From the NCBI RefSeq assembly GCF_905475345.1, contig NC_066609.1, positions 3,001,001-3,065,000 of the forward strand: a DNA stretch of 64,000 nucleotides, read 5' to 3'. This document shows positions 52,205 through 62,936 of this stretch, one piece after another (within the stretch, counting starts at the first letter, position 1; every line of letters begins with the position of its first letter). Origin of the DNA: Vespula vulgaris. Its lineage: Eukaryota; Arthropoda; Insecta; Hymenoptera; Vespidae. The translations under genes and the position numbers were made by a program. The notes under the pieces were generated by a model. That model saw only the letters and a list, made by a program, of their open reading frames with translations, did not search any database and had not been told where the DNA came from.

Positions 52205-52320
52205 CACTAATGGGGAGTGACAGTAGCTAATTAATTAGTATCAAATGTAACTCCCGCCGCAACGGTACGTGGATCTATGCGCAGCTCGTTCCTGTGTACG
52301 GCATTTGATACAGGCGGTGA
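52205..52320. promoter_or_regulatory. Block with TAATTA palindrome and 10-bp inverted repeat
   Basis: CTAATTAATTAG (52227-52238) is a 12-bp palindrome of two homeodomain cores. It abuts GTATCAAATG (52238-52247), whose exact reverse complement CATTTGATAC lies at 52302-52311. The block between is CpG-rich. It looks like an enhancer fragment. Role inferred. Confidence 0.35.
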
Positions 52321-52489
52321 TTAAGCGCACGCAGAGACGAAATCCGTGCGCGGCTCGTCGAACGCAGAATATCGTCGACGGTGTACTGGAGTTTCATTCA
52401 GACTCGTAATCGCGTGCAATATTTTACGGAAAAATATTTTCTCTTTCGGTATCGAGTTTCTCCTTTTTTGCTCGCCTATATGTATATCT

Positions 52490-52501
52490 GTGCGCGTGTG
52501 A

Positions 52502-52556
<55 letters not shown>
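52490..52556. repeat. Compound (TG)n(TA)24 microsatellite
   Basis: TGTGCGCGTGTGAGTGTGTG leads into an uninterrupted (TA)24 at 52509-52556. Confidence 0.95.
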
Positions 52557-52558
<2 letters not shown>

Positions 52559-52879
52559 TATATTTTTTACGTCACCAAAAATCGTCGCCACCAATAACGA
52601 TTGGAATCGTCACGATACATATGTCCTCGCTCGTTAACCCGTATTCCTATTTTTTTTCCTCTCTTGCTTCTACGTCATTGTAGGAATAAAAAAATACCAC
52701 GTACGAGGAATAAAAATGTTACAGACGAAAGAAGGATTTTGAAGTTTCCTCAGTCGACGTTAACGCTTCGGTAAGGCGCATCTACGATGTGGTTATACCA
52801 GGATAGCACTACTGTAATTTGTTTTTACAGGGGAAATGGAGATATTTCGTGTATGGTTGGAATTTTCCTCAAAAAGCGA

Positions 52880-53060
52880 CGATCATCTCCATCCTAATTA
52901 ATGCCGATCTTTTTGCATCGACGTAATTAACATGCTCAGTTCCTGCATATTTATTTACTTTTCGGCGAAATGAAAATTGTATGAAAATGCGCGGACGTGC
53001 GTCGAATCGGGTCGACGGGAGATGATAATTAGTTTTCTAATTAACCAGACACCTATATGC
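52880..53060. promoter_or_regulatory. Homeodomain-site cluster
   Basis: TAATTA cores at 52895, 52924, 53026 and 53038 lie within 150 bp, with TTTGCATCG and TTATTTAC (Fox-like) between them. The block is single-copy with no open frame. Proposed enhancer by motif density only. Confidence 0.35.
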
Positions 53061-54064
53061 ACGCACGTACGAGCGGTTATCTCTGTATATCTCTACGCTC
53101 TACCTATAATATATTTTTGACAACAAAATTTAACTCGCAATTAATAATTTTCAAAATTGGTAAAATCTGGTACGAGCTATTTACCTGCTACGTTGAAATA
53201 TCAAACGAGAAAGAAAAATAAAGATGTTCAATCTTTTCCTTTAATTTCTCGTTAATTGTTCGTCCAGTACCTAGATGCTTTTTAATTGTACCGTACCTAA
53301 AGTGAAGAAAAAAAAAGAAAAAAAAAACAGAAAATTCAACGCCATACTTACGGCTAACTGAATTATTCATCCGTCAACGTAGAAATTTCTTTTCCTTGGT
53401 CATCCGACCTTTTAATCTTTTCAATTGTACTACTTTTCCTTTTAGGACGTTCCCTTGGCCAGTTTCTTCTGGCTCCTTTCGTGTAACGTTAGAAGACGAC
53501 ATGGAAGAAAAAAGCTTGACGGTAGCTCGGCAAATTAATAGAGTAACGAGACGACAAGAAGATTACAACGCTTTCGAGTACCTTTTCCGTCCGACTATTA
53601 CTCGTTTCAACTACTTTAGATCGAGAAAAAAGAACTTTGCTCGAAAGAAGTCTGTCTCTCTCATATTCCTTCATTCTATTTCTTTCTCTGCACCGATAAA
53701 AGTATTAAACCTCTTGATAAGACGCTATAGAATTTACAGGTTGTTCGATATCTCTGTTATCAAGAGAAAGGAAAAGAGAAATTTCTAAATATCTTGGAGA
53801 GTAGATAGGTGTATCGAGCCGAGCGTTGTTAAGCAGGTCATTAGCAACAGCTGTTACGTGCCATCTGCACGTCTTGGCTGGTATTTGATGTCGTTGGTTA
53901 CGATATCTTTCTCTAACACACACGGTATCTCTCTTTATCTCTTACCAAGTTTCCTTCGTCTTCAAGCACACAGGATCGGTAACAATGTTTCGTTGCACGT
54001 TGCGTTCGTCCCTGGAGACTCTACGGGTGTCTGATTAACTTGCTATGAAATTATCCCACGTAGA

Positions 54065-54067
<3 letters not shown>
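53061..54067. other. Noncoding stretch, no gene seen
   Basis: A-rich tract 53308-53330. CAACAGCTGTTA at 53845-53856 repeats the E-box palindrome of 25485. A 130-codon + frame at 53396-53788 shows no motif. Confidence 0.6.

Positions 54068-54147
<80 letters not shown>
54068..54147 (-). repeat. (TC)40 microsatellite
   Basis: Uninterrupted 80-bp TC tract. Confidence 0.98.
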
Positions 54148-54149
<2 letters not shown>

Positions 54150-54629
54150 TAGCGACGCTTCACACCTCGTGCTTCGACCATTCTGGCCCTTTACTCGCTT
54201 GTCCGATGCAAGCCACCGTCTCGGTTGCAACTACAATTCCCATGTGTATGCATCGACGACGTTTGCTACTATCCAACTAAAGATGGTTTCTGTCGAAGAT
54301 GTATTCGTACACAAGTACATGCAAGCGACCACAGTGTTTTTATATACATATTGTATAAGTACGCTACACCCGCAATTCAATTATACATGTATGGTAGTTT
54401 CATGTTAAACTGACCAATCGAACATTGCTTGAACATTTCTTGTCTAACTAATTTACGTAGAAGTTCGTTAAGATATTAACGTTACATCCATTATCATTCA
54501 TTTTACATAATAATTTATACGCACATTTATATTTACCTATCTATTATAGGTGTATCTATTTAAAAATATACATGGAATATATTTAGGTATAATGCATGTA
54601 TGATTGTTCTTCGATGTCTAGACGGAAGC

Positions 54630-54633
<4 letters not shown>

Positions 54634-54668
<35 letters not shown>

Positions 54669-54801
54669 CGTAGGGTAGCAATAGGCTCAGACGTGTGCGG
54701 TAATGTCGGTGGATATGGTGTGCCAGTCAAACGCATACCGTATTGATTTTAATATCCGCACGACTACCTACCGACGCGGAAGCTGCCGTCCACAGCTTGT
54801 A

Positions 54802-54858
<57 letters not shown>
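54634..54858 (+). repeat. Two GA microsatellites
   Basis: (GA)15 at 54634-54664 and (GA)25 at 54809-54858, the latter extended imperfectly to about 54880. Confidence 0.95.
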
Positions 54859-54865
<7 letters not shown>

Positions 54866-55277
54866 GGAGTGAGAGAGAGTCGAAGGGGAGACGGCACGTT
54901 AGGTATTCCACCGTACGGTGGATGCACACCTAGGCAATGTTGCTTGGTAGCAAGCAACGTTGTTAAACGATCGGTGCATTCGCGACATCCTGTACATTAT
55001 CTTAACTATTTCATGATAGTGGTAGTACAGCGAGCCGGTAGCATCTCTCTTTCTTTCACGGAAGTGGAAGAGAGAAAGGAGGGATTGAGCGATGTTCTCA
55101 CAAAGGCGTCGAAGGGCGACGACGCCGACGACTAAGAGGAGACGGGGGTGGGAGGAGACGCTTTGCTTTTGTGTCAGCCGTAAACGCCGCTCTTGTTTGC
55201 GCGTCAACGAGGAGGCACCTGTGGCTGATACATCCGCAACGAGCCATCGTTGACTCCAACCGTGTATATGTGAATAT

Positions 55278-55281
<4 letters not shown>

Positions 55282-55347
<66 letters not shown>
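55282..55347 (-). repeat. (CT)33 microsatellite
   Basis: Uninterrupted 66-bp CT tract, opposite in orientation to the GA tracts upstream. Antisense it creates the Arg-Glu run of the longest frame in the window (54899-55459, -). Confidence 0.98.
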
Positions 55348-55352
<5 letters not shown>

Positions 55353-56541
55353 ACACGCGTGTTACGAGGATGCAAAATCAAAGAGTTCCCGATCGTACTG
55401 ACATCGATCGTTACGAATAAATGAGAGAGAAACGTTGCGAGTCGGATCAGCGATGACATAATATATGACTATGTGATATACGATATTATAATGGTTGCGT
55501 AAAAACCGATAGTAAAAAAATATCTACTTTTTTCTTTTTCCTCTTTTTTTTTTTGCTTATTTTTTTTACAAACTGGTTAAGAAACCATAGTAAATCCTAT
55601 CGATTCATTCACCGATCATATTCGGATGGAAAGCGATCGTTTAATTGCGAATTAACGAGGAGATTTCAACGAACAATATTGCCTTTTAATTTTGAACCAT
55701 CGTTGTAGAAAGAATTATTTTCCGAGATTAAAAAGCTTTTTTTTTTTTTGTTTTTCTACGCACCTCGTAAAGTGTGCTCTCATTGTTTTTTTGTCGCTCC
55801 AAAGAGGCACCTGTAACTCGGTTTTACGAAACGAAGCAGAGAGAAATCGATTATTGCTAGTTTTCGAAAATTCTGAAAACCCCTCTCATCTCGTTTGGTT
55901 TCTTTCGAGCCATCGGTTTTAACCAATTCCGAAGGGCGCTTTAGCTCCGCTCGCTTTCAATCTACTCGAAAGTTGAATGAAATGTTTTGATAAGCGTCCT
56001 CTGGATTAATTCTCGTCGCTTGAAAGAGATCAAACGAATCGGAATTTTTTCTCTTTCGTATGTCCGTTCAAGTGGTATAGGGGATTAAGCATGTTTCAAT
56101 ATATAGGTGTATAGACAGAAAGAATGGGACGTTTGAAAAGTATTACCAATCAAATGTCCAAAAGATGAACGTTTTAATTACTACCAAATTTATGAATTAT
56201 GATATATCAAAAAATAAATATTATTGTCCGTGTATCGTTCGAGATCATAAACGCAAAGATCGACGAATGGGAGAATGGTTTTTTATTGATCCGTAAAATA
56301 AAAGGAATTATAAAAATCATTTATATACGTTCTTAAACCATCGGAAAGCATCGCACGTAAACGTGTTAACATGGAATCGAACCAATTGCTTTTTCCGAGC
56401 TATCTTACACGCATATCACGCTAATCGCTTTACGTTCTACGCTAGAATGCTTTCGCCATACGATGGTAACGTAATCGTTCGACAATCGTCAACGCTTCGA
56501 TGACGATGACAAGGTATAAAATTATTCATCCGTGAGTACGT
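55348..56541. other. Noncoding stretch, no gene seen
   Basis: T-rich runs near 55530-55570 and 55739-55750, otherwise AT-rich single-copy DNA. No gene or motif cluster seen. Confidence 0.65.
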
Positions 56542-56576
56542 TCTCTCCCTCTCTTTCTCTCAACGCTCGATCGTAC

Positions 56577-56618
<42 letters not shown>
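56542..56618. repeat. Second CT/GA hairpin
   Basis: A CT tract (56541-56561) faces a GA tract (56579-56618). 56549-56558 pairs perfectly with 56579-56588, including the TTT/AAA interruption. After one mismatch 56542-56547 pairs with 56590-56595. Loop 20 nt with CGATCG. Confidence 0.85.
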
Positions 56619-56621
<3 letters not shown>

Positions 56622-57028
56622 GGTGAAATGGCAGTAAATGAATTCAGCGTAAACTGCCAACGCGGTGCGATGAGTACGCGATAAAACCGATGCCGACAAC
56701 GTGTTTACAGTTTTATGGGGTGTTGGCTAAATGCAACGCGTTATACTTTGCCTTAATAACTCTCGCGTGATACGAGAATAGAAATTCGTTGAGATATGCT
56801 CGCCGAGGGTGGTACTCGAAAGGGGTTGGGAGGTAGTAGAAGTTGGGGTTTTAAGTTGCGGAAGGAAAAGCATTTTGTCCTCTACCTCTTTTTCTACGTA
56901 TACGAGCTAGTTATGCCCGGAGAAGTCTGTTAGCAACGACCGAGTCTACTAAATTATTTAATATAGAGTTACGAGCGATCCGGACGCTTTTGTTATATCT
57001 ACGATGGTTGCTCTATGAGAGAAAGCGG

Positions 57029-57084
<56 letters not shown>

Positions 57085-58762
57085 GTACTCGGCCGAGTTA
57101 TAATCTAATTTTTCACCCTTTCTCATCGAGCGAAGAAGGAGTACTTTGGCGAATCGTACGATGCGCTCAAGTACAGCAGAGGAGGATTTTTTAATTCTAA
57201 GTAATTAAAGAATTTACAACAAGTGGATTTTTATCGTCGAATTTATTTAAAATTAGTATCAACTGGTTCGAGTAATTACATGTTACGTATTTTATCTTAC
57301 TTATACACATTTTAACTATCATGATATTACTGTTATGTTATATATAAAACACAAAAGCAAAACGTCATATTAGAAAAAGCTTAGCAGTTGAGAATTTGAC
57401 GAGCTACGTCTGGTCCTCGCGTGTCTAGGAGACATCACGACGGCTGTCGAAGATTAAGACGTGTCTCGAATTAGCTTTCTTAAGCGGTGATCCTCTAATA
57501 GGACCATTTACGATGTACCAAGCTTGCTTGAAAGATTCTTTAAAATTGATATCGAACGTTCGAAGCTCCTGAATACCACTTGGATATCATGACTGTGATA
57601 ATAATCTTTTCGAGTATCTGCCAAATAACTTGGAATCGATTCATACAATTTTGTATGGATTTTAAAACCCGTTGAGAAGATGTTCCTCGTAATTAGACGA
57701 AAACAGCATCCGTTTAAAACGTACAACGATATTTTATCCAAAACGAAGTTAATCGGTCGAAATGGCTAATAGCGATAGCACCTATAAAAAAGACCAAGAG
57801 AGAAAGATAGGAAGAGAGAGATAGAAATGGAAGGGTAAGGGGGAGAAAAGTAAGATGCTTTTTCTTTCAGAGTCAAACCCTGTTTATGGCGTCCCTTGGA
57901 CATCTCTCGCCGTTCTTCTAAAATACGTACACCAACGTCTTACATTAAGCTTAACTTTTGAGCTATTAAGTTTAAGCAGCTTCGGGTAAGCCGCAGGAAA
58001 AGGGACGACGAAGGACGCTATAATAGGATGTGTTTGTACTACGTTTTACCGGTACACTAATGTGCAAAAATTCTGGTTAAAATGGAAAGCGCTTCGGGAG
58101 CTTTTTACCGTCTTCGCGACTTAACGCGCCGGGAACCTTGGAACGTGAATTATGTACGATCTTACGAGAGAGAAGAGAAAACGCACGTTCGAGAATAGCA
58201 TATTCTTACGAGAAAAAAATTTTTTATCGAATCGTCGTTCAAAGCCGTTCCATGAACGAAATGTTTCTCTTTAGTTGAGTGCTTCGACCAGGATTTTATC
58301 CCTCGTTAATTAGTTTCTCCTAACGAAGGAACGTTACTTTCGTGATTAATCAGAAAGTACGATAAAGAGAGAAAGATAGAGAGAGGGGGAAGAGAGAGAG
58401 AGAGAGAGAGAATGAGAATTTCGCGTCGATCAACTGTACTGATTATTTTATCGACAGGATTAATGATCGTCTATAGATTAGACTCATTAAACTTTGAATG
58501 TAGTAATAAAAATAAAGTTTCCTTATTACGTTTGTTACGATTATGAGATAAATATTATTGTAATGGGAAGACATTAACATACAGTAGAAAGATATTTGAG
58601 CATCGCCATCTTGTAATTTTATAATAATAATCTACTAATCTTATAATCGCCATATATATAATTTATTGTATAAGAAAATGATAGGGATAGAAATACAAAT
58701 ATAATTCCTATTGTTCATTAAGCCAGTCAGCTTTTATTGATCTTCTTGTCTTGTTGTTTCAG
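56619..58762. other. Noncoding stretch, no gene seen
   Basis: GA tracts at 57016-57085 and 58363-58412, and an AT-rich section 58440-58730 with no open frame, which ends in the polypyrimidine acceptor tract before 58763. Confidence 0.6.
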
Positions 58763-58872
58763 GATCCGGTTATATATTTCTTGGACGTTAAGAATTTCCT
58801 TTCGAGAGCTCGATCGAGCAAAACCGGCGCGTGCGTTGTCGGCCGTGTATGTCCGAGCTCGGCGATTCGCAG
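58763..58872 (+). other. Candidate internal exon, 110 nt
   Basis: The 3' splice site is strong: a pyrimidine-rich run (TCTTCTTGTCTTGTTGTTTCAG, 58741-58762) after AT-rich intron-like DNA. The 5' site is CAG|GTGAGA at 58873. The body is clearly richer in GC and CpG than both flanks. Two frames are open throughout. In the third an ATG at 58849 opens eight codons (MSELGDSQ) ending exactly at the donor in phase 0, though its context is poor. So it may be a 5' UTR exon carrying a start codon or an internal coding exon. I recognise no protein family. No partner exon follows in the last 5 kb with comparable signals. Confidence 0.35.
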
Positions 58873-59133
58873 GTGAGATCACGTCGGCGAACTTGGAAGA
58901 TTTCACGAGGAGAACGTACGTCCTTTATCCTCGTAAGAAGTTAACGTTGTAATGTTAAAGTCTAAAGAACGCTTTATCACGTAGTCAAGCTTCGTCTTCC
59001 TCTTGCAACGTATACTTTATGAAAAGCTATCGTGTTACACGCCGAAGCGAGTATAACTTTACGCTTCGTTGAAACGATGCTTAGATTACACTGCTAAAAC
59101 GTTAACTAATCATGAAAGAAGGAGAGAGGGAGG

Positions 59134-59174
<41 letters not shown>

Positions 59175-61313
59175 GAAATGGAGATTGGAGAAAGGACGAA
59201 AAGTGGTATTAGAAAAGGATTTTCGATGAAAGGGTTGATAACAAGCGCCGCGCGTATGCTACAGACTGTTGTTTTTCCGGGCACAGGAAATTTAACTGTA
59301 GGACTTCACTGGGTTGCGTTTGGATTGGGAGAAATGGACGGACCAAGTTTGCTATTGGATTACGATGGAATGATGGAATGATTGCAGTCTTAATGAAGGG
59401 AGAAAAGGGGTGGCAGTAACTCTATTCGTATTTCCACCGTAGAACTCGAAACAGAGTTATTCGCTCATTGTCAATTAGAGACGCATCCGTATATATTGCG
59501 TACATACGTAAAACCTATCTTTGCGCGTGACCTTCCCTGTCCTCCGTCGAAGGAGACTATAAAGAGGGTTGGAAAGAAAGAGAAATATTACTTTTCGTGC
59601 TAACAGAATAATAATAATAATGGTATTAACAATAAGACGAAGAAGAAGAAGAACATTCGTTTGAGGAACGTTCTAGCCACTTGATCGAGCGTCTCTCGAA
59701 GTTAAGCAATTTTAACGAAGAATAAAGAAAATGAAAGGAAAGAATAAGGCAGCAGGTAGCAGGCAGCAGGCACTTTGGTCGGCGCTCGTCGCCCGGAATT
59801 ATCCGGTTAGTTCGTCGTCTCATAATTATTCGAGGAACAAAGCGTGCCTTTGGGGAGAAAAGAATTGTAGGCGCGCGGTAGAGTGGCACGCGACCCGTAA
59901 TCCACCGGGTTAACACCTTGTAATCATAATGCGAGTTAATTCGAAAGAGAGAATAACGCTTTATTAACGTTCTTGTTTATATTCGCTTCCCTCGAGATGA
60001 AAAATAACGCGCGCGCACGAACGACGCGTTACGATCACCCACGAGCAGTCCTTGGCCATTTCCTTTCCTTTTCCATCTACGCGTTCGAGTTGACCAACTT
60101 GCATGCATTTTATAAAAACGCATATCTACTTGTATATCGAGAGATGGAATCTCGATTCATTTTAAATACAAATTCGTCTTCTTATCAGGAGCAAACAGAT
60201 TTCGTGGAAAACGTTAAAAGCCAAAGATATCGATCTAATTTACTGGCCTGAAAACGATTGTTTATAGGTCGTGCTGGAAACTCGTAGCCGGTTCGTTGTC
60301 GGAGGCTCTGAAAAACGATCGTAATATTTGTAGGCGATAAATAAATGCTACGTAACGCGTATGGGTACTATTTTGCAGGCCACACTCGAGTCAGATTCGC
60401 TTTGGAGTTTGCCGCAGTTAGCGCGTTCCATTGTATATTCTCTGTATGCTTGTGTAGGGGATATAGAGAAAGCTATAATGACTTGGAACCGGGTATACGG
60501 GCGTTATAGGATGGTTAGCACGGAAGATCCTTTGTTACGTCATCCAATTTGCGCTTTGTGATATAGACGATCGAGATTGATCATTAATGCAAACGGATTT
60601 GACCGATGCGACGTTCTTTTTATTCCATTTCTTTTTTTTTGTTCAATTTGTTCTATTATTTGCTCTGCTTCTTTTCTCTTCTTCTCTTTTTTAATACTTT
60701 CCACTTGATTTGATCGACTAATTAAATCGGAAACGTTGCTCGTTCGTTCGTAAATATTAGAGTTAGTACATTAGATATGAGAACGATGCAGAGTTTATCT
60801 TCCTGGAGCTCTCCTCAAAGATCGATCTTAACGAACATGTAAAAGGAATGAAAAAAGAAAGAAAAAAGGAAGGAAAAGACTAGACTTCAAAGATAGTAAG
60901 AATCTCGTCGTACAAATTTCGCGGATCGACTCGGGGAAACAAAAATAATAGTAGGAGAATTCCATGCCCTGTTAATTTCCGAGTTTCTCTTGCCAACGTG
61001 GAATATCAATAACACCGACGTCTAATTTCTTTGTCGCGTTCGTTAATATTCTCATGCTATCCCAGCTAAAGGAAAATTGTATTTATATTCTCTCGGACTT
61101 CGTTTCTACGTCATCGAAGAGAAACGAGGACTTATGCTGCGTGCCATTTCCATCCTTCTCACGGTATTTCATTAGCAGCTTGCAATTAAGAATTCGTGGA
61201 AGCTTCTTCCGGTCGAGCGTGGCTCGTGAACAAAGGTAAAAAAAAGGTTCGGAGAAAGAGTGCGATGGGAAAAGTAGATGGTAGTTAGAAAAGGAACGAA
61301 AAATGAAAACTAA

Positions 61314-61352
<39 letters not shown>

Positions 61353-62340
61353 ATCACGTTGGATTCGAAATTTGAATGCTATCGGAGAGAAGGGTAAATG
61401 CTTTAGCCCAGTTGGCCAAAGTACCGAGTGAAATCGATGGTTAATGGACAAAGTTGACATCGTTACAACGTCCTGTGGAACTGTAGCCGGAAACTACGTA
61501 CATTCGTTTCACTTAGGCTCTCTCTCTTTCTCTCTCTCTCTCTCTCTGTCTCTGTCTCTTATACTCTCTTCGTCTGGTACATTAGACTGATATTCCTATC
61601 CTAGCTCATTCGTATAAACGTTGCTAGCGAGTTCTCGATGTAATAGTAGCTACGGTTTTATCTCCCGTGAAGGTGAAACTTTTTGAGGAACGAGCGAGAA
61701 GAGATACTTACTTAGAGAAACCTCAATCTTCCAATCACCTGTTAAATCGAGCAACCGAATTCAAGGATAAGGAAAGTAGGAATCGCAGAAAATCTCTGGA
61801 CGTTTTCTAGGTCACCCACGGATCACGAGGCTTTCGTGTTTCCATTCCATTTCTTTCCTCGCCAAGCCTTTTCACGTGTCTATCGCGTTAAACTTTTCAT
61901 CATTGTGATACAGCTAATTACGTAGAACCTTGTAAGTGTTATCGATGTTACGCAGCACGGTTCGACTATTATTCAGTATTCTCGTTCGAAAGGTTATCTC
62001 TACAACGGTATAGATTTATTGGTTGTGTCCTTTCATTGGAGGGCAAGCGATGATAAGATAGTGAATATGTAACAAAGCACCAGAGATATGCTTTTTATAA
62101 CGTTTTATTCTGGTTATACAATTAGATATGTACTTTGTGAAATATTTGGACTCAAAGTAGAAGGTAAAATTGTGTGAAATTCGCGCGACCCTGTTTGATC
62201 GACGATCGGCATAACTTTGTTGACCGGATCTAACGATTATCGAGTCGTTCGATTAACGCTCTCGATTACCTGGAACTTCATATTACGCTTGTTTCCTCTC
62301 TTCCTCTCTCTTGTTTCCGTTCTCGTAGCTCAACTCTTCT
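58873..62340. other. Noncoding stretch, possible intron
   Basis: GA tract 59114-59178, GCAGCAGGTAGCAGG duplications near 59748-59772, (GA)20 at 61311-61350 and a CT tract 61518-61560. Frames at 59112-59381 and 60361-60561 end in non-repetitive peptides but show no known domain. If the exon at 58763 is real this would be its downstream intron. Confidence 0.55.
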
Positions 62341-62460
62341 GCGCGCGCGCGCGCGTGTGTGTGTGTGTGGCTCTGTGTAAATGTGTTCATTACGTTTGTA
62401 TGTGCGCGTATGTCAGACAGAGAGAGAGCGAGAGAGAGAGCGGGAGGGAGAGAGGGGTGG
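62341..62460. repeat. (GC)7(GT)8 followed by GA tract
   Basis: (GC)n 62341-62354 passes into (GT)n to 62369. A GA tract follows at 62418-62460. The GC/GT part is an alternating purine-pyrimidine tract with Z-DNA potential. Confidence 0.9.
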
Positions 62461-62892
62461 AGAACTCGACAGGGCGATTTGTCGCAGCCAAATGCAATTG
62501 TCCTCTTATTTCTTCGATAATTGCGAAATCGGGTGATGAAGCTGCTGTTGCCCTGCCTCGCTAACACCAACGTTAACAGCAATGCTAGCACGTTAGCACG
62601 AATTCGCGAGCGGAGAACGAAACGCCAGTATTTGCAGGAAGCTCGACGGAAAAGAGGTCATTATTAAGTATTTATAGGTGGCCCGTAATTTCAAAGTTTC
62701 GGGCTCCTTTCAAATAACGTTCGTTTCGTTTTTCTTCGTTTTCTTTTTCGCGCGAAGGAAATTACAATGACGGAAACGATTACTGGTTTTTGTTCTATTT
62801 CAAATCAAAAAGTTTATTTCGAAAAGTTATTAAATATAAGAGATATCGTGATTTTCTTAAAAATACTTTTCAATTATCGAGTTTCTCCGAAG
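62461..62892. other. Noncoding stretch, no gene seen
   Basis: Single-copy sequence without recognisable feature. The frame starting at 62767 is open into the minisatellite but has no motif. Confidence 0.6.
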
Positions 62893-62936
62893 CACGAGGA
62901 TCCCACGAGGATCCGACGAGGATCCCACGAGGATCT
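62893..62936 (+). repeat. 11-bp minisatellite, four units
   Basis: Four copies of CACGAGGATCC, the third starting G and the fourth ending T. Because 11 is not a multiple of three, the frame cycles through it, giving different peptides per unit. That argues against a coding role. Confidence 0.95.

Noticed and set aside
54899..55459. Longest open frame, 186 codons, - strand
   Set aside because: Its centre is an Arg-Glu run translated from the (CT)33 tract. The rest overlaps a + strand frame and has no motif.
59112..59381. 89-codon + frame ending in a hydrophobic, Gly-rich segment
   Set aside because: The first third is GA repeat, the rest has no known family, and the possible acceptor inside is poor.
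60361..60561. 66-codon + frame with balanced composition
   Set aside because: It reads protein-like and has TTTTGCAG near its start, but there is no donor or homologue to support an exon.
61711..61737. 27-nt candidate microexon on the - strand
   Set aside because: Weak pyrimidine tract and no partner exon.
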